From Sipunculus nudus (Eukaryota > Annelida > Sipuncula > Golfingiida > Sipunculidae): a stretch of 64,000 nt of DNA. The stretch's first letter is position 1. Each line of letters begins with the position of its first letter. The DNA is taken from positions 55,782,159 through 55,846,158 of the forward strand of contig CM049313.1 of the NCBI GenBank assembly GCA_026874595.1, given 5' to 3'. This document shows, piece by piece, positions 24,341 through 34,134 of the stretch. The notes below the pieces were generated by a model. The model was given only the letters and a program-made list of their open reading frames with translations, did not search any database and was not told the DNA's origin. The position numbers were made by a program, and so were the translations under genes.

Positions 24341-27182
24341 AAGTTCCATTCTCTTTCTTACTACACTGTGAAATCTTACAGGAATAAAAATTCTTTTGCT
24401 GAGTGAAATTAGAAAGCTACTGAAAAAAAAAGAATGAAAAAAAAGAGTAATTATTGAGTCATTTTCAGTAAATCTTCAAAAAGGGTACCTCTTTTATGAA
24501 AGAGTGATTTGGCAGGTCTGATAGATGAATTCAGATATTTTAGGAAAATGTAATAAATAGAAGGTGATGACCAAATTGTTGTTTGCTTGGCTGAAAAGTA
24601 ATACAGTCCTGGAGATCGAGTTTTTATAAAGTATAAGGACACAAGATCTGACGCAGAATATACATTTTTTTTTTACTTTAAATTGTACTTTGTTCATCCC
24701 TTTTAGCTGCCCGCCCATACTATAAGACAAATTATACCCCTTGGACCATTGCTTCCAATATTGATAGATGGACCTATCTTATAGTTCCTCAGCAAGCCAT
24801 CTATAATGTTCATGTGGATGTGAACAGAGGCATAAAAGCTCTGCAGGATTACTTGGCCAGTGTTTGGTAATCCAATTTCTTGTTATCAGAGATGCATGTA
24901 TCAAATGAAGGGCCATTTATCAGTGGCATTCTCGTACCTGAGCAGAATTCGTGGGTAAGATGGTTTATCTGTAAGTCTGACCAGCAATCTTGATATTTCT
25001 GTCAGTGAGGACAACATATGCATATAGTTATAACTTTTGTATGCAACTTCATTTGGAGGCTTTTGAATAATGTTATCAGGATACAAAACAATTTTTATCA
25101 TTTAAAATTTAATGCATTTAGGCTAAAATACTAGAAATAAACTCCTCAATCCCTATAAGCCTACCTTTACAGCTGTACATTTAATGACAGTCTATAACCA
25201 TATAAAACAAATTCTTCTAGAAGTAGGATATCTACCCACACAAGCACATTACACAGCTTATTTGTAGAAAAGAAAGCTATAAAACGAAAACTTAATTATG
25301 ATTAAATAACCAAATCTGTAATGCTGTATCTGAATACTGATCACCTCAATGTGCAATTTTCTTTCAAATAATATGAAAATAAAATTTAACCATCACAGAG
25401 AATTCACATATTAAATTTTTGAAAACTGTGAAATGCTTAGTGATCCTCAATTAATTAAAATTATTAAAAAAATGCCTTTCCATTTGATTCTCAATTCAGT
25501 TAATGTTAACAATCATTATGTTGTGCTGGTGATGTCTATATACTTGAAATCTCCCTACAGATGATTCTATGGTTAACAAAATAATAACATACTCAAAGAA
25601 ATGTATAAATCATCTAATCCATAACTCATAATGGCACTGTCACCTGTTAATGAATGTATGTTGATATTCCTTGTTAAAAAACAATACACGCTTTATCATG
25701 TATTACTTGTTCTTTTTGTATGAGCAATATATCAATCCAAATGTCATGAAAATGAACGTGAAATTAATGCAATAATTAATATATAAATCAATCACTGCAG
25801 GCCTGATCACATTAATGATCAATAACCAGCTTCCACTCAATGAATCAATGAGTGTAAGAGGAATAAAAATCATCATTTTTTTAGATGGGTACAATTGTCA
25901 TTAAATGTCCTTTATTTATTTCATTAAGAGGAAAATATCTGTCTGAATTTAAAGATAATATATGTCTTTCATTTTATTAATGTCCACTACAAATGATGTC
26001 ACAATTAACAAGCTTTCTGCATTTGTATATTCTGCATTTGTTAAAAAAGAGTAATTTCTAAATGATTCTTTGAACTAGTAAGTGGACAAGTGGACAATTT
26101 CCATGTACCACATTTTATATTGTTATGAAATTTATTCTATGTATTTACCATCAACTTGAATCATTTTTTTGTGAAACACAAATAGTTACCTTGTTACAGT
26201 GTGTATTTATTCAGTTGATAAAAAAAGGTTATTCCTGTTAATATTTTATAAATGATAACTGTGTATTGTTGAAAACTATTTACATTTATTTGTTTACTTA
26301 TTAATTATTTAGCCTATTCATTTATAATTATTTTTCACGTGACCATGTATCATGTATTTTGTATGTATATATGTTGGATCTATGGGCCTGAGGCCTTCAT
26401 TTCCAGAATAAAGATTTATTATAATTATCAAAATTTTTCATTTAAAAGACAGGGAGAGTGGGACACGTCCTCGTCCGGAGCAAGCGACAGCATCATGTCA
26501 GATCCATTTCCTCATCTGATTGACATTCAAACCCTCAGCAGTGCCATAAAATCAATAGACCCTGTTCTAAATATAGATTTTTCAGCATACTGCTATTTCA
26601 GATTCCCCTTGGGGGGTTTAGAGCATCCAGCGACCATAATCCAATACCTGTGAGTTACCTGACCAGTTTACAATACCAGCTCTATGCTGGTAAAGTCCAT
26701 TCTCTCTTGAACACTCTCAAGAAAGAGCACTCATGATAACAGGAATGGAAAGATTATTGTCAGTACCATTCTGGATTTTTTTTAAAGGACAGAAAGTTCA
26801 AAAAGTGTTAAATTATCTATAAAAAATATGATAAAAGCATACATCAATGCCTCTTTGCACAACTCTATATTTTTAAGTATAGAAATTTAAGAAAATATTA
26901 CATTTTCTGTAAAAAAAAGTATGAAAAAAAATGATATAACATTTATGTGCTGATTTACAGGGTTACGAATCTCAGTATTTAACGTTCAACATATATTATC
27001 AAATATTCATAAAATCTGGCCCTACATAATAATATTTTCCTATTATAATCTGTCCCTTTCAAACAACTTTTGTCACATGAAATTAACTGAAAAATAAATA
27101 AATATTCAAAATAAACAAAGTATTCTTACATCAATACTGACTTCCAAAAAAGAAAAACTAAAAGCAGAAATGAGGTATCAGC

Positions 27183-27284
27183 ATCACTAAGCAACAGCAT
27201 TCCATGAGCCAGCATCACCTGGCAACACAGGAAGTAACCAGTGTTACCTAGCAACATAAACCAACTATAACATCACTAAGCAAC
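27183..27284. promoter_or_regulatory. Cluster of four RFX X-box-like motifs
   Basis: Four motifs of the form ATCACnnnGCAAC / GTTACCTAGCAAC end at 27195, 27226, 27255 and 27284, spaced 29-31 bp. The third, GTTACCTAGCAAC at 27243-27255, fits the imperfect-palindrome X-box consensus (GTNRCC then RGYAAC) bound by RFX factors. The others keep the GCAAC half. This may be an intronic regulatory element or simply a short diverged tandem repeat. The sequence alone cannot decide. Confidence 0.35.
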
Positions 27285-29479
27285 AGAGAGAACTGATGTG
27301 CATATCATATTATGACATCAAGAGCATCATCTGGTACACCATAATTACAAAGTTTATTCAAAACACTCAACTGATTAAATAACTTATTCTTTCTATTCTG
27401 AGTTTTTCTTTAGATGAATTCTCAAGCATGTGAATGCAACAAGGACATTAAAATGTCAGTCCACGTACAATCAGTGACACACAGGTAAAAACCATCTCCG
27501 TGGCAATGTAAATCTCTAGAGACTAGAGATTCACAGGACAACTGCATGCCCTGTTAAAAAGATCAATAAAATAGTCATTGGTGCACACCCTGGGATTACT
27601 TGCTAACACAAATATTGCCAATGTCACCCAGGACCCGAGTATTTGTTCTACAGATCCTGTTTTACTAGTATCGAGAGCACAAGACAAAATCCATGTCTGC
27701 ATGAAGGCACACTGCTTCCCTGGCTGGCAGACATGATGAGATCCAGGTCAATTAGTGCTGCTGCCTGCTACCCTGGGGAAGTGAACAGTGGCCCCCTTCT
27801 GCTTGTCCCTTCTCTTCCTATGATTATGGATCTGACGGATATTATGCAGATTACCTGTACAACCTCTAACGAGGACACAGGATTCTTGGTGGTTTAAAGG
27901 TCTAGAGAATGCACCACCTTGCAGGCATTCCTCCAGCAGCAGCAACACTCCCTCACACTGTAATTTATGCTGACAAGGTAGATTTTGAGAAAACATTCAG
28001 TACGACTCAACAGGATAATAATAAATATACTTGTAGTCCATCACAGTACCAATGTCCACATTTTAATTTTTTACCATTTAAAATATTTTAATTTTCAAGT
28101 GTGCAAGTATGCATATGTTAACCTTCATTCTTATGTTAAGCTTATAAATGTTTTACAAATAAAATAGCCTCAGTTCATTCTTTCCAATAAACATGACTTT
28201 TTTTTAGTTACAAATCAGTGAACAGCAACATTTATTTAGCTGACAGTAGTGAGAAGACAGTTATGTGATTATGAGCCAGGCATATAAAAAGACAAAGGTA
28301 ACATTTGGGGATTTACAGTCTAGCTGACACTACTGACAATGTCAGTATCTTCCAAAAAGATACTTTGCCTTCTTGGTCTTTTGGGCATCTCATTCTTGTA
28401 GCTTTTCTTGGCTCTCTTGTGAGCATACATTACAAGTAAATATTTAACATATAATTTAACAGGCTCTAGAAAAATACAATCTCCACCAGGACAGTATACA
28501 TTCATCCCCATTTGTGTGTTTATGTATGTTATGCAATCATGAATGGAATCTCTGAACTTTTCAGGGTATTTTCAGAATGGGCCAATGAAAAATTGATTGG
28601 ATTTTGGTGTGGCTCTGGCTCAAGATCCGGATTCAGGAACATCACCAAGGAGTATTATCAAATAATAGGTTATTATGCACGAATGACACTGGGAATATTG
28701 GCAAAATAGAATGTCCACATCATGAGGCAAGTATATCATGAAATGCAATTTTTTTAATTCATTTTTTTTATGTTTATTTTTTTTATATGGCACACAAGGC
28801 ATTTGTTTGGGTTAGCACGTTCATTGATAGGGTAGCAGTCTGCATTTGAAAGTATTACTGCGAGTGATGTTAAATGTGTAATAAAATTTATATAATAAAA
28901 ATCCCTAGATGATTAATGTATTAGGTCAGTGTCAAGTTACCTCCATATTACATGCATTACTTTACTTTTTATAAGTCTATTGAAATCTTTGTGAATGACT
29001 AATAAATGTGTATCAACAGAAAATAAATGTGGTTTTTCTTCACATGTTACATGATAATGTCCTTATGAATTTAGATTTATCAAGTCTGTGTTACTGTAAT
29101 AAGTTGAGTCTTCTTTTGAAAGGTGTGATGTTTTTCAGCATCTCCTCCCTTTCAACCATGTATTTTGGACATTTTAGAAAATATTGATCTGCATCTTCAG
29201 GTCGAGTATAACAACTTATTTTTACAATGTCTGTTTTCAGTAATAAAGTATAGATAATGCTCTGAACACTGAGTGACCTCCTGGTGACCTTCCACTCACA
29301 GGCTGTGAGAAATAGCAGGATTCTTCAAGTTTGACAACACGCAGTCAGTTTGAGCTTGATAAAGAAAAATCTGATTGGCTCTTCATTTAAACAAATCTGC
29401 AGAACTGGTAGAAGAAATTTGATTGGCATAGCATTTAAACAAATACAGCTGCACCCGTGGCAAACTCATGTAGCACTAC

Positions 29480-29670
29480 ACTCCCGAGGCAGCGGAAATC
29501 TTGCTCTTCTAAAGAAGCTACAGATTTTCGCGCTGCATGCTTTGACAGTTTATGATGCACTTAAACACTAGGTGGTGCACATGGGCCTGTCTGCTGAAAA
29601 AAACTGATTGTGTGATGAGCAGCCAACCAAATGCAAGTCAACAAACACTCAACACGCATCAGGCTCTTCC
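29480..29670. repeat. Dispersed repeat shared with 3360-3550
   Basis: Second copy of the G+C-richer repeat described at 3360-3550, same orientation, with scattered substitutions. Downstream, 29820-30300 is also relatively G+C-rich, with no identified element. Confidence 0.6.
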
Positions 29671-31573
29671 CAGAAACCATGTGTGGGGCAATTCTCTCTG
29701 AGCATGTGGCCTGTTCAAACGATCACCTGGGCGATGAGCTGTCACTCAAAACAAAATGAACATTGGCTTTGTGTATTCCTCGCTTGGCTGGTAAACTGTG
29801 TTTTCTTCAGCACAGGGTCACATCTGACTGGACCAAGGTACAGTGCCCCCCTCTTGTGTAGAGATTCAGGATACAAGGTCATAACAAACGGCGCTTTCGA
29901 TATAGGTAGTTGGCTTATGGGTAAAGCGCTGAGTAAAGAGCGTAGTGTAGCACTGCAAGAAAGGAAATATGCAGATATTGGGGGATAAATTACCTCAGGC
30001 CATGAACACAGTCAGTATAGAGACTGTGTCGAAATTTGACAATTGCATTTTGTGTATTCCAGCAGGTTTCGAAAAAGTCTGTGCTTAGTATTAAGCGCTT
30101 TCCAATGCAGTGCAGTGTGACCGATACCTTGAAAAACATCAGATTGTGCTGGTGATTTTGGCAATATGATTGGTTAAATATTATGCTGGGGGAATTCAAC
30201 AGAGACAGCACCGCCTGGTGGCCAAACCTGACAATCTGCATTTTAATGCAGCAGGTAGTGTAGCGAATAGTTGAGCATAGCGTAACCCCTGCTAATGGAG
30301 CGTAGGTATAGATCTATATAAATGATGTTGTAGATGCATATTTCTAGTACATTCTACATGCATACCACCCATGACCAGTACACATTCACTGCTGGACAGT
30401 GCACCCTTGTGGTAAAGGCTTTGATTATTAAATTAAGGCAGTGACTGGCCATCAAATTCCATTACAGCACCACAGCAGATCTAATCGTGATAGTGTGCCC
30501 CTTTATAAAATGTGATTTCAATATTTAACCATGGAAGAGAATTTGGATCCTCAAGTACAATAAAAGGCTCTTAAGAGCCCTGGTATTTACGTATAGAAAA
30601 TTATAAATGCTGCAGGGGCATTTTTTGTGATGTTTTTTAACAGGTATTGTTCAAACACTCATGCTTATGAGAAATATACATGGGACATATCCGCAAATGT
30701 ATGATTACCCTGCTGTCAACCACTCCTCTCCCACACCTTTAATTTGATCAGTTGTATTTGGTTTCATGTTATCAATATCTGTGTGGGTGTTTTAGTATTC
30801 AGTACCAATATAGTTTTAAGGATAGTCACACCCACATATCTATGGGCCTACAAACAATCCTTTTATTTATATGTACCAGATACTGTACAAGATGCATGAA
30901 AAACATTAAATCAATCCAGATCAGCAAATTTATTTGCCACATGTAAAATATCCCAATATTACACTTGGGTACCTTGACAAACATTGACACAGCACTGGTA
31001 TAGGTTATTGCTAGAGTAAGGAAGCTCATTGTGTTAAGGTGTAAGTTTTTATTTGCTACATGCTATGTGCAGAGTTTGTATATAAACCAGTAAGGACTAA
31101 GGTAATTATTATTTGAACTGGTTTATTCTAGATGCCTTATTGTGTTCGAGCTGACTTCCGGATTGTTCCTGAAGGTGTAACATATATTTATCTCAGAAAA
31201 AGTACTGTAACAATTAGAAATATAAGCTGAACTTTCTATAAAAGAGTAATGAATTACCTTATCTCAAATCAGCTGGTATATTCCAGAAGTAGAACTTTCT
31301 TATAGTCTCATTTATAAAAAGGCCATAGTACATATCCAAGAGAGTTTTTGTTAAGTGGTAGCTACATCAAGAAGTGTTTTTCAGTTGCATCCAGTAGGGG
31401 ACTGATAGTTGAAATAAGGCTATATATTTTTTTACTTTCTTGTGCAGTTCAAATTTCGTTTTTGATACTGCAGTTGACCTCAAAGTCCATATGGTCACAC
31501 AGGACTGTCCGAAGTCTTTAATAAACATCCTTATTGAAACCTCCCCTGGAAAGCCCCGCCAGTGTTTGTATAC

Positions 31574-31731
31574 TGTTAAGAAGACAAATAAATAAGGGGA
31601 AAATCCTGGGCCGATCCAGGAGTCGAACCCATGTCGGTGGCTCACAAGTCTGGCGTCCCAACCGCTTCGCTAGAAAAGCATGCTTCACTAGCGAGACAGT
31701 TCGGTCCGCTTTTATGTCACCACATAACACA
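31574..31731 (-). repeat. TRIM LTR copy 1 (3' terminal)
   Basis: 158 bp, TGTGTTATG...CTTAACA on the minus strand, preceded by the purine tract AAAAGGGGA. The sequence after its 3' end (31573 downward, GTATACAAACAC) is not a primer binding site. It is presumably host flank, so this is the 3'-most LTR of the array. Confidence 0.7.
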
Positions 31732-31848
31732 TCCCCTTTTAAGAGCTTTCTACTATCAGAACAAGACTAATTATCCCAGGATTCACACTTTGGTGAGCTT
31801 ATTCCCTTGGCCACAAAGTAAACCATCCCTTTAGACGAGCCCCCATTT
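31732..31848 (-). other. TRIM internal spacer 1 with PBS and purine tract
   Basis: 117 bp between LTR copies 2 and 1. Minus strand: AAA, then the primer binding site TGGGGGCTCGTCTAA (845 downward), then 'tttgtggccaagggaataagctcaccaaag', ending in the purine tract against LTR copy 1. Confidence 0.65.
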
Positions 31849-32006
31849 TGTTACAAAGTCAAATTATTCAGGGGAAAATATCGGGCCGATCCCAGATTCG
31901 AACCCATGTTGGTGGTGCACATGTCCGGTGTTCCAACCGCTTCGCTAGCACAGCAAGCTTCACTAGCGAGACAGTTTGGTCCGCTTTTATGTCACCCCGT
32001 AACACA
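31849..32006 (-). repeat. TRIM LTR copy 2
   Basis: 158 bp, TGTGTTACGG...TTTGTAACA on the minus strand. The TGTTAC/GTAACA ends are inverted. It contains a TATA-like CATAAAAG near the 5' end, box A and box B (see next entry), and a T-run downstream that could end a Pol III transcript. Confidence 0.72.
31875..31947 (-). promoter_or_regulatory. tRNA-like Pol III promoter inside LTR copy 2
   Basis: Minus strand: box A TAGCGAAGCGG at 31947-31937 and box B GGTTCGAATCT at 31904-31894, close to the consensus TRGCNNAGYGG and GGTTCGANNCC and about 32 bp apart. A TTTT run at 31878-31875 follows as a possible terminator. The same boxes occur in the other three LTR copies (box B GGTTCGACTCC and GGTTCGAAACC variants). 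Confidence 0.65.
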
Positions 32007-32124
32007 CCCCCTCTTAAGAGCATTCTGCTCTCAGAATAAGACTAACTAATCCAGGAGTCACACATTGGTGAGCTTATTCCCTGGGCCACAAAGTTTACCA
32101 ATCATGTAAGACGAGCCCCCATTT
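32007..32124 (-). other. TRIM internal spacer 2 with PBS and purine tract
   Basis: 118 bp. Minus strand: the primer binding site TGGGGGCTCGTCTTACATG starts at 32121, and the purine tract AAGAGGGGG ends at 32007, directly before TGTGTTACGG of LTR copy 2. Confidence 0.68.
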
Positions 32125-32283
32125 TGTTTCGAAGACAAATAAATGAGGGGAAAAATTCTGGGTCTATCCCGGTTTCGAACCCAGGTCGGTTGCGCACAAG
32201 TCCGGCGAACCAACTGTTTCGCTTGCAAAGCAAGCTTCACTAGCAAGACAGTTTGGTCAGCTTTTATGTCACCCCGTAACACA
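32125..32283 (-). repeat. TRIM LTR copy 3
   Basis: 159 bp, TGTGTTACGG...TTCGAAACA on the minus strand, with the terminal GTAACA altered to GAAACA. Box A (AAGCGAAACAG) is more diverged than in copy 2. Box B is GGTTCGAAACC. Confidence 0.68.
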
Positions 32284-32392
32284 CCCCCTTGTTCTGCTAT
32301 CAGAACAACACTTATTATCCCAGGAGTCATACTTTGGTGAGCTTATTCCCTGGGCCACAAAGTAAACCGTCATACGGGACGAGCCCCCATTT
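32284..32392 (-). other. TRIM internal spacer 3 with the best PBS
   Basis: 109 bp. Minus strand: TGGGGGCTCGTCCCGTATG starting at 32389, whose first 13 bases equal the complement of a typical tRNA-Pro 3' end. The spacer ends in AAGGGGG directly before LTR copy 3. Confidence 0.68.
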
Positions 32393-32512
32393 TGTTACGA
32401 AGACAAATAAATGAGGGGAAAAATCCTGGGCCAATCTGGGAGTCGAACCCAGGTCGGTGGCGCACAAGTCCGGCGTCCCAACCACTTTGCTATAAAAGCA
32501 TGTTTCACTAAT
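32393..32512 (-). repeat. TRIM LTR copy 4 (5'-truncated)
   Basis: About 120 bp of the LTR 3' part. On the minus strand it ends ...TTCGTAACA. The 5' part (TGTGTTACGG...) is missing. The break coincides with the first unit of the 95-bp minisatellite at 32513. Confidence 0.65.
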
Positions 32513-33060
32513 CAAGTGACTGTAATAGCGAAGTGTCTGAAATAGAGATGCATATGTCTGTAACAGAGATGTTACAGTATCAATGTCTACAGTTTACAAG
32601 ACTGCCTCAAGTGACTGTAATAGAGAAGTGTCTGTAATAGAGATGCATATGTCTGTAACAGAGATGTTACAGTACCAATGTCTACAGTTTACAAGACTGC
32701 CTCAGGTGACTGTGATAGCAAAGTGTCTGTAATAGAGATGCAAATGTCTGTAACAGAGATGTTACAGTATCAATGTCTACAGTTTAAAAGACTGCCTCAA
32801 GTGTCTGTAATAGAGAGATGTTTGTGATATAGATATGTCTGTAACAGAGAGGTTAAATTTATCAAAGTCTAAAGTTTATAGTACTGAATCAAGTGTCGAC
32901 AATTTACAGGAATCTCTCAGGCATCTGTAATAGGTAATAGAGAGATCCCAGTAACATAGAGATCCCTGTTTCAAAAGAGGTTCCAGAAATAGAAAAGTGC
33001 CTGTAAAAGTTCAGAGAGGTTACATACCTCTAAGTGTACAATTAGCACGACTGCCTAAAG
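32513..33060. repeat. 95-bp minisatellite, about four good units plus decayed tail
   Basis: Units start at 32513, 32608, 32703 and 32798 ('caagtgactgtaatag...agactgcct'), spaced exactly 95 bp. From about 32830 the periodicity decays but 'gtctgtaacagagaggtta' pieces continue. Each unit contains shorter internal repeats of the type 'tctgtaa.agag'. Confidence 0.85.
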
Positions 33061-33415
33061 TGGCTGACATAAATAAAACAGGAGGCTATGGAAATTATGT
33101 TTTATTTTGGTATTATACGGTGGAGAACGCCACGAAGCAGTCTGGCTGATGTTGCAGTTTCATTCATGTACTGGACTGGTATATCACTGCATCATTTAAA
33201 TGCTTGTTTTTTACAGAAACAACCTTGAATACACCAATATATATGAAGCTAACTGTGCTAAAAAAATCAAAAGTCTCATGTAAATATATGCAATTTTGCA
33301 ATATAAATTTTAATACTAACTGAGCCCTTATAAGCATAAAATATGCATATAAACCTTCTGGAAATATTTATGAATTCCTTAACTATCAAGTCCAAAGGAA
33401 TGTGACTTAGTTGCT

Positions 33416-33495
33416 ATTACTATAATATAATATAAAATAATATATTATAACATAATATAATATAATGTCAGATCAGATCAGATGTAATATAATAC
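33416..33495. repeat. (TAATA)n-like AT repeat
   Basis: Irregular array of 'ataataatataata'-type units followed by 'gatcagatcagat'. Simple-sequence DNA between the minisatellite region and the family C element. Confidence 0.75.
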
Positions 33496-33536
33496 AACTT
33501 TTGTTTAAATATGTTATTCAAATGTTTTCAAATTTG

Positions 33537-34134
33537 ACTAGAATATGGGTAGTCAACAAGCGACAACGTGTTTTCCCTGAAATCAGAGTGGGATGGGTGA
33601 AGTAAGGCATGAATGGAGTGGCAAGGGGAAATAGAGTGAGGTGTGTTGCATATTAGCATGGATGTCTGCAGATGAAATGTGTGAGAAGGTTGCGCCACCT
33701 ACCACAAAATCCGGAAAGCTGTCAAAGTTGTATACATATGCAAAATTTCAGGCAGATAAGTCAAACCACCACTTGTATATGAGTGATTTAATCCCACAGC
33801 AGACAAACAGAAGGACACTTAGCAAAAATGGCGGCAGGTGGTGCCACCAATTTTGTGTATAATTAAGAGCTATATGAGATCTATACCTATGCAAAATTTT
33901 GGCCCAATTGGCCAAACCTTTCCCAAGATATGAGCTTGGATGTCTGCAGTGTAAACATGAATGAAGGTGGCGCCACCTGTCACAAAATCAAGAAAGCTGT
34001 CCAGGATGTATAAAGATGCAAAATTTCAGGTGGATAAGTCAAACCACTGCTGAGATATGAGTGCGGCAGAGGCGGTGGTGGCGGCATCTGACTGAAAACA
34101 TAGTATCCGCAAAACTCTGTTTTTGTGGATACAA
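33537..34134 (+). mobile_element. Family C element, short copy (about 600 bp)
   Basis: It starts ACTAGAAT and continues 'gtcaacaagcgacaacgtg', with the shared 5' block 'aaatcagagtgggatgggtgaag'. It has a little over one 285-bp core unit, including GGTGGCGCCACC at 33966-33977. It ends with 'acatagtatccgcaaaactctgtttttgtggatacaa', the family C hairpin. Fewer core units than the copy at 6926-8545 show that the core number varies. Confidence 0.72.

Larger units (their letters stand above)
24341..31573. other. Intron stretch without recognised elements
   Basis: Mostly unique-looking AT-rich intron. I recognise only the X-box-like cluster (27183-27284), the dispersed repeat at 29480-29670, and a CpG-containing patch at 26450-26580. 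Open frames of 60-126 codons here show no domain, and overlapping frames on both strands argue against coding. Confidence 0.55.
31574..32512 (-). mobile_element. TRIM-like array: four LTRs with tRNA-like promoter, tandem
   Basis: Read on the minus strand this is LTR (5'-truncated), spacer, LTR, spacer, LTR, spacer, LTR. The three complete LTRs are 158-159 bp, begin TGTGTTA and end TAACA (TTAACA, GTAACA) or, in the third, CGAAACA. Each of the three spacers (109-118 bp) begins AAA-TGGGGGCTCGTC, a tRNA-Pro-type primer binding site, and ends with a purine tract (for example AAGAGGGGG) against the next LTR's TGTG. The spacers are far too short to code for Gag or Pol. This fits a terminal-repeat retrotransposon in miniature that has become a tandem array by recombination. 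Each LTR holds tRNA-like box A and B sequences. An alternative is a tandem tRNA-derived SINE, but the primer site, purine tract and TG..CA ends argue for LTRs. Confidence 0.72.

Noticed and set aside
29608-29988. 126-codon plus-strand open frame
   Set aside because: It starts inside the dispersed repeat at 29480-29670 and runs into unrelated sequence. No domain is visible.
31574-32512. Four tRNA genes in tandem on the minus strand
   Set aside because: Box A and B are present, but no good cloverleaf with acceptor stem is evident, and the boxes lie inside longer LTR-like units with a primer binding site and purine tract.
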